DNA of 64,000 nt, taken from Apostichopus japonicus. Lineage: Eukaryota > Echinodermata > Holothuroidea > Aspidochirotida > Stichopodidae. Below the pieces are notes generated by a model. The model ran no database searches and had not been told where the DNA came from. It worked only from the letters and a program-made list of their open reading frames with translations. The DNA lies in assembly GCF_037975245.1 (NCBI RefSeq), contig NC_092582.1:16208077-16272076 (forward strand). The letters run 5' to 3'. This document shows, piece after piece, positions 50,301 through 63,337 of the stretch. Each line of letters starts with the position of its first letter. The stretch's first letter is position 1. The position numbers and the translations under genes are program-made.

Positions 50301-53300
50301 GTTTGTATCAGATGTCACATAGTCAAGTATTTAAAAAAAAAAACAAGTTAAAACCATCTTCCACGAAGAAAGAGAGATCTGGTCGATATCTTAGCCCTGA
50401 CTGTGGTGAATGTGAGCATTTGATTAAATCTTGTCTGCGATTTGCAACTGGGTGCAGTTGGAACGACGGACAAAATTTCCATTGTCGGTTTTTGCTGACA
50501 ACGGAATCGGTTTTCCTTGTTTCTTCGTTTCTTTTGGTCCTACCCATTTATGCCCTTTGTTTCTACTCTCCTGTGCCTTCCTCTGGAAACGATTGAAATT
50601 TGGAAATGTTTGAATGTGGCAGATCAATGTCCGAGGTTTCTAGAAATTTGTTTCTTATGAACAAAATGAAGATGCTAAGGTTTTTATCATTGATGATACA
50701 ATTTGGTGTACATCCTTAGTAGCATTATCTTACTGTATGTAGCAATTTCACCCATTTCCTTCACTTAGATAATAATAATGGGTAACATATTTTAATCCCA
50801 AAATTTTGTTTTGCTTTTTTTCTCCCTAGATACTTTTTAATGGGGCTAGGAATATACTACGCCTACGGGCTTCGTACAAACGATGTACTATACACCACCA
50901 TTCCTCTGTATCATTCTGCAGGGGGCATCGTCGGGGTCGGTCAAGTGCTATTAAACGGCGCCACCATGGCGGTCCGGAGTAAATTTTCCGCAAGCAGATT
51001 CTGGGACGAAGCTTGTAAATATAATGCCACTGTGAGTCCTGGTCTAGTCTTGGGTCATCTCCTGTGTTTGAATGAGGGGGGGGGGGTGGGAAAGGGGGAG
51101 GGGAGGTAGTTGTTCTTTACCACCCTCCTTTGCTTACCTGTCTTCTCCTCACAACCATTAGCTCTCCCTTCCACCGTTTAAATATTCCCAGACTATACAG
51201 CCCAAACCAAGGTCACCAAGATTTTTACAGTGTTTCGTGAGCCCGGTAGCAGAAAAGATGCAGAAAGAGAAAAAGATCAGTAGACCTTTTTCCGATCAGA
51301 GTCTAACAGGAGGGCTTCATTTCAAACTTTGAAATAACGTGGTGGTCCCTTTATCATCCAATGGTAACATCTAAGGTTAATTAAAAGGCATTAATATCTC
51401 TTGTCTACTGCAGAGGCCTGCCTCGTTAGGAAAATTGGGAAATTTTCAACCAACAAATAAACTAATTTTAGCAGCTGGACGAAAATCTACAGAACAGTTA
51501 CACTCAGTAAAAGACACTTCCAACTTTGTTTTTTCGATCCCTTTTTCTCTCACATATTTTGCCAAATTTCATTCATCGACACAGGGGGAAGAAATTTTGC
51601 AAAATTGTTGTCGATGCCCTCGTAGTCGCAAAAGCCTATGAGCATAATTCTCTTGACTCGCCTTCTCTCCTAGTGTATCCAATACATCGGGGAAATATGC
51701 CGATACATGTTAGACCAACCGGTCAAGCCATCAGAGAAACAGCACAGGGTCAGAGTAGCCGTCGGGAATGGACTCCGTCCTCAGATCTGGAAAGAGTTCC
51801 AGTCCAGGTTTAATATACCTCAGGTAGGAGTGGGCAGTGTTTTATGATTCTTCCAATAACACAGAAATAGTTGAGATTACTACAGAGCATCAGAACTAAC
51901 AGAACTGCCTATCTATCTATCAACTGAATTTTGATTTTGCAGAGTCATTGGCCGAAAAGCTTGTACTCTTTAGCGTAAGAATTACTTTGAAGTGTCTTTA
52001 ATACAGGCATGAGCTTTTTCCGCGAATTCGCAGAATATCCGTGATGTCTTTTCTACCTCGGGGACAAAACTATTATCCTAACACACTGTAGCATATGCAA
52101 TCTGAAGCCTATACCGCAATTTTTGCAAAGTTCTGTGATTTTATTTTTACCCCAGGCTCATCCCTGTTAATAGGGTAAGACAAAAAACTGGAAGGCATCG
52201 TAGCAGACGACATGTCATATTGTAACGTTTTTTGCATCAAATCAAACTCCAGAGCATATTTATACGTATCAGAAAGTCTAAAACTTAACAAAGAAAGACA
52301 GCACAAAAAAAAAACAGCAAGTGCAAAGGAAGATGTTAGTGTAGCTGTTTATGTGTATAGCTTGTTCCATTGTGGCAAGATGTAATATATTGTATTTGAC
52401 TATATTTGAACTTAATTGAGTACAGTTGTACTCTTTGACAGTGTATAAATTGAGTCCAGTGTACATAAAGTGAAATATTCAGTTTACAGACATTTTGAAT
52501 GTAGTACATAATGACATTGTGGTGTACACATATACCTGTATTATACATGTATATGTAGATAGATGGTTGTGTACATTGTTGGGTACATAACTGGTTTGGT
52601 TCCAAACACTTTCCCTGTTTTTTGCACACAGATTGCAGAGTTCTATGGAGCCACTGAGGGTAACAGTAATATAGTTAACATGGATCAGGTACCAGGAGCG
52701 GTCGGCTTCACATCTCGCATCGTTCCCTGGGCCTACCCCGTATCCCTGGTAAGGGTGGACGAAGACACCGGCGAGATCATCAGGGGATCGGATGGTCTCT
52801 GCATCCAAGCTAACCCAGGTAACTCGTCCACTGTATGTATGTATGTATGTATGCATGTATGTATTTTAGATCCTCCTGCAAGCAGGAACTCGCGAAGAAG
52901 ACTCATTGGCTTATCAAACCAGCAAGCTGACCGAAGTCAGTCTCTTAGATTCATATTTAACGTCCATGATTATGAATTGTCAATTGTCAACAACTCTGTA
53001 ACTGGACCACATACATTACATACTCGAACCGGGGACAATATGATTGGAACGCACCGGGGTTTACCACTGAGCTAACACTCCACTGTGGTAACACTCACAC
53101 TGAGGTAACTCCAGGGAAACAATTCAAGTGTTCACATGTGTTTTAATGTAGCAGTTTTCAAAGTTTCTGACATTTTGGTCTCACATTGAGTACTATGGGT
53201 CCCTGTGTATTACAAGGCTGCTAGGTACATCTTTTTCATTTGCATAGCAATTTGTTCACATTGTATAGCACTCTTAGTGATGTGATGCTGGATCAAATTG

Positions 53301-56300
53301 TTAGCCCTGTGTAAATGCTTAAGTAGGTAACTCCATTACATTGTAAATACTAAAACAGGTAATTCCAATATAAAGCTAAAAACAGGTAACTACAATATCA
53401 TAAATGTTAAACTAGACTTTTGTTTCTAAACTCCAGTGCAACAAGCTCTCAAAAGACACTAATATTCCATTAAGTTGCTGTCATGTTTTTATACGGTCGG
53501 TAGATTTAAATGAGTTTTACATAGCAAGATGCATGGCCTTTCATTTTGTTAGTTATAAAATACTAAAACACTATGGTTTTGTGTACAACAACAACTGCTA
53601 TGCAATTTTGGATCTGTCTAGCAAATTTAATTTTTTTTTTGCATGGCTTTTTGCTATGCAATTTTGGATAAATATTTCCTTATACTCTGCATAAATATTG
53701 TCAGCGCAGTTCCTGTAATATTTACAGACGTATCCAGGTTTGGGGTTAATCCCGATCACTTGAAAACCAATCTGACAAGTATTGAAATTTTTTTGGGGCT
53801 TTCTGCAATTTTTTGTTTTCTTCTTTCAATATCAGGCATGAGCTTTTTCCGCTAATTCGCGGAATATCAGTGATTTCTTTTCTACCTCGGGGACAAAAAC
53901 TAATATCCTAACACACTGTAACATACCCAAACTGGAGCCTATACCGCAATTTTTGGTAAAGTTCTGTGATTTTTTGTTTTTACCCCAGGGTAATCCCTGC
54001 AATATGATGATCATTCTCTTTCTCCCTTTCCATCCTCCTCCCTCTTGTAGGAGAACCTGGTGAATTGATCGGTAAAATTAAGGTCGGAGACCCGATACGA
54101 GACTTTCAGGGTTACGCAGACGAGTCTGCTACCAAGAAGAAAATCATATTCGACGTATTCAGGAAAGGGGACCGTGCATTTCTTTCAGGTAAGATCTTGA
54201 GTTTCAGTTTTGTCTCAACACCTCTTTGTGGGATTTTGTGGGGTGTATTCTAAATGTTCAGGGTTGGATTTAACAGTTTTACCAGATGTAATGAAATTCA
54301 CAATCCTGATATCAGTCATTCTAAACTTTGCAGACTTTTACTCTGTGAGGAAAATTGGCAAGATGTCGTGAATTGTTCGGTGGTCATAGATCCTGTTTAA
54401 AAAAAAAAAATTAACAGTATGGTGACACTCTGTCGAAATAAACTACCTGAAACGTGTTATTATGTATCATTAAAAAAAAATTGTATTCTTTCTTAGTGCA
54501 TCTATGTTCCTTATTATTTTTTTAGGAAGCTAAGTTTCCCCTCTGCCCTAAAAGAAAATTTCTGGTAAATTTTTTCTGGTAAATTTTGTCCACTAATGTG
54601 GCAACTTGCAGTAGTAATGATTTTGAAATCTGATAAATAGCCAAAGGAAATTTTGTCATGTTTCATGAACATTTTAAGGTTAAGGAATGTTTGATGAATA
54701 CTAGATATCTTTTAACTTTTGGAAAAAAAATTCAACATTGGGACACAATATAAGATGTATTCACCACCTTTATAGGTCTTCCTTTTCTCTTCTGGTGTAC
54801 ACCTTTTTTTTCACTGTTAAATTTTTTTTTTTTTCTCTCAGGTGATATTCTTGTCATGGATGACTGTGGTAATTTCTACTTCCGCGATCGGGCTGGCGAT
54901 ACCTTCAGGTGGAAAGGGGAGAATGTGTCCACTACAGAGGTGGAAGCCTCTATAAGCAACATTGTAGATTTATCTGATGTCTGTGTGTACGGAGTGGAAA
55001 TTCCAGGTACGAGCACAGAACCATGTCTTTTGTCTTTGCTTTAAAGGGATGGATTGCCCTGGTGGCAGTGTTTTTTGTCCCAAAACATTTTGGCCGTTAA
55101 TTTTATTCTGCGGTGCAAGGGTCAAAGATACATACAGATAGCACATTTTATCAACATCATCAGTGGAGTGAGTTTGACAATTCACAGACAGGCATGAGAT
55201 TTTTTTTTCTTTTCTACCTCCGAGATTTACAAGTCTCAATTTCCGTGAATTTCTAACAACAGCGTTCCTGTATCATTAGATCCGTTGTTCGCATGTGTTT
55301 CATCATACATTGCATATCTAACCTGCAGGGTGACAAAAACTATTATCCTAACACACTATAGCATATGCAAACTGAAGCCTATACCGCAATTTTTTTCTCT
55401 GGATTTTCATAACGTTACCAACATTATTTGAAACCATATTTTCTTAAGTTTCCCATGATTTTCAAATATTTTAGTATCATTAGAGAAGGGACAACTGTAG
55501 AGAAGTGTAGTTCTGTAACTGCTGAACATTATTCCAGACGATTCCAGACGTAGTGCGTACTCTGACCAAGAAACATACACACTGACAGACATCATGATGG
55601 TTGTTAGATCCAGTGGCTAAACTTTCAACAAAATGATTAAAAGTTGTATAATAGCAAAAGTGAATGCCATCGATTCACCGTAAACGTTTAATCTCTGAAC
55701 AGTCTCCTTCACATTTCTCTGATTTTGTAGGAACCGAAGGTAAAGCAGGCATGGCTGCCATCGCAAACCTCACGGTGGATTTGGTGAAGTTGAATCGCAA
55801 TCTCCAAGAAATGCTGCCACCGTATGCACGACCTATCTTTATCAAACTGGTGCAATCTGTCACTGTTACAGGTAAGCCGTCTTCAATCTGTCACACGGTC
55901 TTGTTCCCCGTCTTTTCGATCCACTTACCACCCGTGGTTAATACCCCATATGAGTCCATATTTCCCTGGACATGTACCTCTTTTCTCTATCCTACACGAG
56001 CATTAAGGTGGATTTACAAAATTTAAACAAATACTGTCGGTATTGTCGTAGGTGGACCAAAATTGTACTAAAATTGTAGCAGGAAAAAACATTTTTGACA
56101 GTGATTTTGGCCATCTAGCAACTCCAATATGAGCACAGGAAGGTGAATTGTTGATAATAACATTATTTCAACAGTTGAGTTCTTACAAGACATTTGGCAA
56201 TTTCAGTTGAGTTGAACTTTGGCTGCCCCCATTGAAATAAATGTTTTGTTGTAAGGGGGAGGGGTGGACCCTTCAACTTAGACCCCTCGCCATGGCTACG

Positions 56301-56622
56301 GTAACTCGTCCTCCTTTGCTGGGGTAAAAATGTGGTAATCCTTAATGCCACCCGTTTTGAGGTAATGGGCATGTTTGAAAAATCCGCAGTCGTTAAAGCC
56401 AATTAGCAAAAGGTTTTTTATCTTATCACGTTTCTTTTTTTTCTGGTTTATTTCTCATCAGGGACAGCCAAGTTTCAGAAAACAGCTTTGAAGAAAGCTG
56501 GATTCGATCCTAGCCTGAAAGAGAACGACAGGGTCTACGTCTTGCATCCGTCTACCCGGCAGTACGAACCAGTAGACCTGACGACCTACCAGGACATCAT
56601 CCATGGCAAACTCCGCTTTTGA
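44345..56622 (+). CDS. SLC27A: Very-long-chain acyl-CoA synthetase / fatty acid transport protein
   Basis: Twelve coding exons: 44345-44592, 45434-45542, 47279-47558, 48824-48982, 49890-49959, 50830-51031, 51674-51823, 52632-52818, 54051-54188, 54842-55006, 55731-55871 and 56462-56622. All junctions are GT-AG with matching phases, giving 669 residues, normal for the family. Hydrophobic segments lie near residues 14-43 and 52-75. [14 protein letters not shown] (270-283) is the ATP/AMP-binding P-loop, EFYGATEG (409-416) the adenylate motif, and [18 protein letters not shown] (528-545) the FATP/VLACS signature. The C-terminus HGKLRF is family-like. The enzyme activates (very) long-chain fatty acids to acyl-CoA with ATP and CoA at ER or plasma membrane, which drives uptake. 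It seems closest to the FATP1/FATP4 type ([19 protein letters not shown]), but the exact orthologue is not decided. An acceptor at 44308 suggests an upstream non-coding exon. Introns 7, 8 and 10 carry related miniature elements. Confidence 0.93.
48332..48735. repeat. Tandem repeat (165-bp unit) plus SINE body in FATP intron 3
   Basis: Two units start with (AAT)n and TTTTATATAGC(G/A)CTTTATAC and end in TTATATACTGCGCCCAA. The 3' portion (48643-48735) carries CTTGCCCAAGGACACAACG, the body of the tRNA-derived SINE at 28395-28742, in the same orientation. Confidence 0.75.
49041..49210 (+). repeat. Dispersed repeat with a perfect DR1 site in FATP intron 4
   Basis: The sequence from GGTTTTGATGATAATCGTAA resembles the minus strand of 10690-10815. 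It is followed by AGGTCAAAGGTCA at 49196-49208, a perfect direct repeat of the nuclear-receptor half-site with one spacer base. The same 13-mer occurs at 10078-10090. Confidence 0.55.
52004..52166. mobile_element. Miniature element CAGGCATGAG...CTCATCCCTG, 163 bp, in FATP intron 7
   Basis: The inverted ends CAGGCATGAG / CTCATCCCTG are flanked by a perfect TTAATA duplication (51998-52003 and 52167-52172). The interior (TTTTCTACCTCGGGGACAAA, CCTATACCGCAATTTTT) matches the element at 53833-53999 closely. Confidence 0.8.
53833..53999. mobile_element. Miniature element of the same family, 167 bp, in FATP intron 8
   Basis: It starts CAGGCATGAG and ends TAATCCCTG. A perfect CAATAT duplication flanks it at 53827-53832 and 54000-54005. 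It ends 51 bp before the acceptor of the exon at 54051. Confidence 0.8.
55191..55400. mobile_element. Degraded copy of the CAGGCATGAG element family, FATP intron 10
   Basis: It starts CAGGCATGAGATTTT and contains ACAAAAACTATTATCCTAAC and CTGAAGCCTATACCGCAA, shared with the intron 7 and 8 copies. The right end is not preserved, and a different sequence of about 110 bp interrupts it. Confidence 0.55.
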
Positions 56623-57428
56623 GGAGGACGGAAGGGACGAAAGAGGAGAGGTGAGGCGTGGGGAGAGGGCCAGTACTAAGACAAGAGGCAGCAGGATGGA
56701 TCTGGAAGGACTGAGGATATCAAAGTGTGTGTGTATGCATAGGATGCGGTCTATTGTGGTTACCATGAGGAAATTATATCCCACTATGCCATGTGTGATA
56801 TAACCCATGTGGTGGTTAGCAACCTTGTGGTGGTTATTAACCATGTGGTGCTAGATAAGCTCAGGCAAATAATTGTTTTGTGTCTGTGAAACGTTTCCTT
56901 CGTCTCCACCCTAGCTAGTATCACATGTTTTAAAGTTTAGCATCTGGCCTTAAGTTGGTTACCGTGGCTATTTATAAACCGCGACTGGAACCGTACGTTG
57001 TAAAATGCCCTGGTCACAAATTCGATATCCAACTATAAACTTTCGAGTGACAGTGGTTCCGATATTTTCCAGTTCATTCCCAGCAGAACTGCCGAGATTG
57101 TCTTTCCTATGTAGATGAAGTCTAGTGTATGCATGTGTGCCACTAAAGCACTTGTTTCCCATAAATAGTTGAAAATAGTGCATTTTTTACACAGGACTAT
57201 GTGTACTACCTTTGTCTGGCAATATGCTGTGACCAGATCGTGCTCATACACTAACACTTACTCTCAGGGCTTTTGCCATCTGTCATCCACGTGTCAGTTG
57301 TACGACCTGTTTTTGCTCCGGGACAATTTCCCGATCCTACTCGAGGGACCCAGAAATTTAGTCTGTTCATGACTCGCTGCAGCCAGGCCATGGTCACATG
57401 TATTTGGCTTGGATCAAATATCAGTTGC

Positions 57429-57434
57429 AATAAA
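57429..57434 (+). terminator. Candidate poly(A) signal of FATP
   Basis: This AATAAA lies about 800 bp after the stop codon and is the first clear one downstream. Further AATAAA motifs occur near 59888 and 59928, so the 3' UTR could be longer. Confidence 0.4.
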
Positions 57435-60081
57435 ATAATATTAGAGGTAGACGGTGTCCTCCTCTGTGGCAAATCGCTGGACTGTTATTAAGTATAACTT
57501 TGAAGCAAATTAATATATTTCTCGTTATCAATTATTTATTAATATTTTTAATTCTGTTTCTTGGTGTGCGTCTGGTTCAAGGTAGTACAGATGTGACTTA
57601 CTAGGTTCTAGCTGCATTTACCATCTTCGCTTATTGCACTAGTACATGGATAGATACGATGATTTATAATGTACGGTATTTAAATTTCCTCTGTCGAGCT
57701 GAAATTTTGTCGCTGGATTTAAGTTTACTTGAAAAGTGCCTTAAAAAGTTAGGTCTTTTTATCAGGGCAGGTGTCATGTTGAATATGTAATGTATCATTG
57801 GAAGCGGAGAAATTTGCAGTTGGAAAGAGATTTGAATTAAGTGACCTTAAAGGGAAGGGGGGAGGTACAAGTCCTGTGCCATATCTACTGACATAGCTAT
57901 CTAACCATAAGCCCAAAGCCAACGTCAGCTTATGAAGGATTTCGCGCTATGGAACGTGGCATCTTGAAAGAGCAGATTAAAATTTCCAAGTTCGGAGTGT
58001 TTATTACGAAATGAATATGCGGCAAAAAAACAGAATGTAACAACAACAAAATGATCTCCCCTGTGAAATCCGAATAAAAAAACACAAATTCTGTCTTGTG
58101 ACAGACAATGTATAGATCAATTTGTGGAAGATCTCCAATATTTGATAAAACTTCTGGCATTTTAGTTTTATTTAAGCTCATGTTTTCCATCCACTGCTGT
58201 GTACCTGCCGATTAGAAGTCCCTGCAAAATTGTATTGTAAAGTTGTAAGTTGTGTCACTAAATGTTAAGTTTTGAAAGCAATTTGTCATTGGATTTTCTT
58301 TCTCAATTTCCCATTGGTTGTGCTTTGTGTGTGTGTTTAGCTGTCCAGTTGTACTGTTTGATGTGTTGCAATGTTGTTAAATGTCATATGCAATTTGTGA
58401 CATTCACATGCATTAGTCTGGATGTTATATTGCCAAAATTTTGTAAGATATTTAAAAGGATTATGGGTATTAGGTCTGAGAATTGAAAAAAATGTGTACG
58501 TAACAGATGAAGTAAAAGGTAAAATACATTAGTCCACCCCACCCCCCTCCCCACCCCTCCACCATTCTTAAATAGGAAAAAGTACATTTGCCCAATAGTT
58601 TGTGATATCATACATATAACATATTAAATTGTGCAAACCTGATTCATTGTTGTTGTTTTGTGCTTATATTCACCGATGTAAATGAGTTTCCCTTCACAAT
58701 TATTGTTTAATTTTGATGAAAAAAAGTTGATAATTTTACTTTTCCAACTTAAGTAACACCCTGACACACATAATCGTGTTAAATTTCCAAGATTGTGTAA
58801 TTATTTCAATTTCAAAGAAAAAACAAAATCTAGTTGTTGGCACAACCCATGTACGTCCATACAGATTATTGTGCAAAGTATTTCTCAGAATATAATGAAT
58901 TTTTAATATTTTTTAATTGTTTTTATACCGTAGTACAAGCAATGAAAGGTGCAAAAAACACAATTCTGTCATATTCTATTTAAACTTCAATTAAGAATGA
59001 CCTGTGAAGGAACAGTGTGGAGGGGGTAGGGGTGGGGGATATATATGGTACATACATACATACATACATGGTGGTTGCCACAGTCGTAAAGAGTCATCAT
59101 AAATTTGAGTCACTACTAATGATTTTCCTGACTTTTGCTTTCTCAACATTTTTTTTGGTCCCTTGAAGCTGCTAGTGGAATCAACTATTAATTTTGTTGA
59201 AGATTTAGTTTATACAAAGGAAATAAAAACCCCAAAAAAGTCAACCATTGAACTTGTATGATAGAGATGGTATTGAAGCACAACACACCCCGAACAGTCA
59301 TGCAAAGACCTCTTAGTCGGTTTTGGGGATAATCCCATCATTTGAGAGTGATTGAGTTAATCTAAGAAGCTTATGTTTCCTTGAATGTTTCTCGGACATC
59401 CGTTTTGGGGTTTCCCCCCAATTTTTTTTTTTTTTCCCCTGAGTAATTGATAATATAGATATGTAATAAGGTTTACAATGAACTGTAGTAACTGAATGTT
59501 TACTTCCCTACATTGAAAATGGAAAACAAAAATAATACTCCAGTAGGTATAAAATGGCAGCGACCATTCGTTGTATGTAACATGACACCCACCCAGGAAG
59601 ATGTTGGTTTGTGTTTTGGTAATCATCGGTATCAGGTAAAGGCAAAGCTGATAATCAGGTTCAGATCTCCTTCAGTACATTCTTTAAATTTGTCTTGGTG
59701 GGTGGGATTGGAGGTAATATTTTCTTTAACAGGGTTTTTATGGAGGTACATTATTCTTTTCTTTTCTTCTCTTTTTTTTTTTTTTCTTTAGCAAATCTGG
59801 TTCATTTTTTAAATTTTTATATAATACTGATGTATTTTCACATCCCATTTATGAATATGAAATGAATTCAAACAGAATTGTTTTACAATAAAATTCCATT
59901 TTTAATTTTTCATGACTTCACAAAAAGAAATAAATTTTGATTATTGGTGTTGAAGAGATCTTCATAAATTCAATCGATATTTCTCGTTAATTTTTCTGTT
60001 CGATTCTCGATATCAAATCTGCCAGAAGCCAGGTGGATATTATAGTCGTCAAATGAAATGACTCGCTCGTAAACTTTAACA

Positions 60082-60521
60082 CAGGGATGAGACTGAGCCG
60101 GGGAAAAAAAATCTGAAATTTATCGATTGCCGTCCTGGGGGAGGGGTTTAAGGGAGGGGGTGTCCCCCTCGCCTTTAGAATTTTTTTTGTCAGGTAAGGA
60201 GGGCTTAGATGCAAAATGGTGGACTCTAGATGGAATCTATCACATCACGCAACTTGCCAAAAAGTGTGGAATTTCTGCTTGTATAATTTATCCATTAGCT
60301 TTTTTGAACCAAAAGGCTTTTTTGCTTGCTTTGTGCTACTTGATTCCACCACTGGTCAAATTCGGTGTTCCTTCCCTTTACAGTCCAGCATGTTCGGCAA
60401 AAAAGAAAAAAAAAATAATAATAATATAAAAAAATAAAAAACGTGAATTATGAGAAAAAACGCGAAAATGAAGGGGAAAAAAATCGGAAATCCGCGTTTC
60501 CGCGGAAGAGTCTCATGCCTG
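60082..60521. mobile_element. Miniature element CAGGGATGAG...CTCATGCCTG, 440 bp
   Basis: The inverted ends CAGG(G/C)ATGAGAC match the family in the FATP introns. A perfect TTAACA duplication flanks it (60076-60081 and 60522-60527). The interior is longer and largely different from the 165-bp copies, with GGAAATCCGCGTTTCCGCGG near the right end. Confidence 0.75.
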
Positions 60522-62050
60522 TTAACAATGCCTAAAGCACATGAGTTTTCCTTATGTTAATATCTGATGAATGAATGCATGCATTGTCTACTCCATTTTG
60601 GATATTTTGGACAAAAAAGTTGGCTTCTAAATGATTTTTGAGCATCATACACACAAGGAAGACTATTTGTTGCTAGTGCAGTGAACAACTTTAAATGTTA
60701 ACATTTTTGCATAGCAAGTTTTGAGTCTTTATCAATTAAGATTTCAAAGTCCCTCCCTCCCATCCCCCTAAACAAGTGAGGTTTAGTTTATTGACTGCTA
60801 GTTATGGTAACAAACGTTTAGCAGTTCTGGGCCCATGTTGCTATGCTTTGTTGCTATTCCAGATAACTTATTCTCTATGATGGACTGCCAAATGTATGGT
60901 ATGATACCAACATCCAATTAGAAGCTATTAAAACAAGCTGTGCTTAAATGTTAAGTAAGATGCATGCAATTAAAAAAGAACATCTACACATAATCAATCA
61001 TTGATAACCGTCACATTATTAATTATTCCTGATGGTGGTGGGCATTGGAAATATACCAAATTTTGTTCAAAAGAAAATCCCAGGTCTGAATAAATGCTGG
61101 TTGCACATTGAAATGAATTATAACGTTAGTTCAACACATCAGGACCAGTGACAGCAAGAGCAAGGTTAACCCTCCCTAAGATTATTGTGCCCCCCCCCCA
61201 CCGTCTCCCCCATTTTCAGGTTTTTTGTTTATGCCTTCAGTAGAGTGTAAAACAGAATATAATTCTTTGTCGCATATTTGCTTAAGCCCGCTAAAAAATT
61301 TGCCTCGTAAGTTGTATACCCCTCTCTAGCCTCTTCCCCTCCTACCCGCTCCACCATGCTGCCAGGTCTGATCCAGCCCTTCCCGTCAGTGGTACAAATT
61401 ATTGAGGCCTCTTTAATTGCCACCGAAGTAAAATGCACCTGGTGTGTACAATGCTCCTTTCCCCTCCTCTCTCAACACCCCCCCCCCTGATTGGGCCTTT
61501 TCCATCAGTACAACTTATTCAGGCCTCTTTTAATATCCACAGAGGTATCAGAACCAAGTGGATGTTACAGCAGCGCAAAAAGGAATTTCCCATCCCAAGA
61601 TCTCTGGCATTTCTTTTGCCCCCTGGTCGACCTGGCTAGAAGTAAATTAATACGTGGATGGATGGATGCAACACTACAACAAAACAGATACAAAATACCA
61701 GAACGCTTCACTGGACATGATACATTGCAGAGGATGCCCTCCCCCCCCCCCCTCCCCAGCCAACCACTTAAATACATAGACACAAATGTATGTTGCTCTA
61801 ATAGCCTTGTAAAAGATCATTGTAATCCACAATTGCCTACATCAATTGTGCAGTAGGCACAACCTTAAATAATTTTACCGAACACGATGGCATCTATTGA
61901 ACTTGTAAATCAATTCCTACTCTCTTTTCACAACACAAAAAGAAAGGGTGAAAATGTTTTAACATCTATTAAGAAAATTGGTCAGGTAGTAGATTCAGTG
62001 AATAAATGACTTGTAACCTTTAGTTTCTTAAGTTTCTTTTTACCAGTTTT

Positions 62051-62217
62051 TGCCCTTTGGGTGCAATATTTAACGGTCTCAATGTTCATCCCAAAGTTCA
62101 TTTCACCAAAGCTGATGGGAAATTATGGAAAGGGTACATTGGTATCGAAGTTCCATGTTTTGGCAGCTCGGTTGACATAAATGTCTCAATTCTGAGACCA
62201 CTGAAATGGACTTGAAG
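62051..62217 (+). other. Possible terminal exon, unrecognised
   Basis: After an acceptor-like TTTCTTTTTACCAG there are 54 open codons to a TGA (FCPLGAIFNGLNVHPKV... ending SILRPLKWT). The residue mix looks protein-like (ADGKLWKGYIGIEVPCFG), but no family is recognised and no upstream exon was found. It may be an exon of an unseen gene or a transposon remnant. Confidence 0.2.
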
Positions 62218-62375
62218 AGCCCTCATCTCAGCAGGTGACGACACAGGAATAAGACATGTCATTTATGACAGTATATGTAGTAAAAACTGTTTAACTACAG
62301 AAGAATGGTAGGTTTAGCATATGTGTTTTACAAAAATACAGATGGACGTTGTAATCGAGACATGGCCAGCAACAT

Positions 62376-62508
62376 TTAAAAATGTATCCACCATCTCAAA
62401 AACGGGGATGTTTTTCTGTCCATCACATCGGTTGGGAAGTTGAAAATGTCGTACTTTGTCAGTTGGGGTTTTAATAGTGCATCCAACAAGAGCACAATTC
62501 ATTGGCAT
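62376..62508 (-). CDS. Possible THAP-domain first exon (fragment)
   Basis: On the minus strand from the ATG at 62508, MPMNCALVGCTIKTPTDK then VRHFQLPNR resembles the start of a THAP zinc finger (MPxxCAxxGC...F..P). The second zinc pair (C-x2-H) and the AVPTIF-like tail are not found in the same frame, so this is a truncated gene, a transposon relic or chance. P-element-like transposons also carry THAP domains. Confidence 0.3.
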
Positions 62509-63156
62509 ATTTCTTGTAATTTTACGAAGAAATTACGGTTGTAGCGCATTCCGTAGACAGGTAACGTGGTATACCGAATGACTCCTTAATACTTCCGTAA
62601 TCACACTTTGGAATGCTGTGATGACATTAGAATTTTCTAAACTAGTCTTAATTTGGGGCCTCAAGTATGGTTTTCATTTTTGCATATTTTTTCAGCACAA
62701 CATCATGTTTTTTTTTGGGTAGGCATGGATAAGGGTAATAATAATAATAATAATAAATTTATAATACAAACATAATAAAACATAATAAACATGCCAAATT
62801 TAAGCAAAATAGCTAACGTCAGAAAAATGACAAATTTTGGTGATTAATGGGAACCTGAACATGTAATGAAATATCATGAGAAATAAATTAAATGGAGTAA
62901 AAACATAAATATTGAATACATTACTATTCATGAGATACACACCTAAAGAAACCAACACAATATCATCATTGAATTGCAGTACTGTCATTTCATACACATT
63001 TTTTAAGTAGGAACTGGACACTATTGTTTGCGACCTAATTAAGCTTTGAATCACAGGATCAAATGATCCTTCAGCAGCAGAGGATAAATATCTTTTGCAA
63101 CTTCATTTGGAATTCAACCTGCTGACTCGATCCCGAACTGATCAAGTTTGAATATA

Positions 63157-63162
63157 TTTATT
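63157..63162 (-). terminator. Poly(A) signal of the C10 gene
   Basis: AATAAA on the minus strand, about 175 bp past the stop of the C10 homologue. Confidence 0.5.
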
Positions 63163-63337
63163 CCACAATTTTCTCGGTTAGTTACAAAACCCACGTACCG
63201 TCACAACAAACCACCAGGCTTCAAACCGTAACAGGGAAGACACACATGAGGACTGAAATTTACTATGTATTTCTCGTCCTCACTTGGCAAGACTTTGGCA
63301 TGCCCTAGTAGGACACTTCAGCTCGACACAGATGCTC

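Larger units (their letters stand above)
57435..63156. other. Mostly non-coding region between FATP and the C10 gene
   Basis: No complete gene is seen. The stretch has T-rich and C-rich runs, a GTATG-type tract near 59050, one full miniature element at 60082-60521, an AAT microsatellite at 62736-62757 and two weak exon candidates at 62051-62217 and 62376-62508. Part of the left end may be FATP 3' UTR. Confidence 0.5.
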
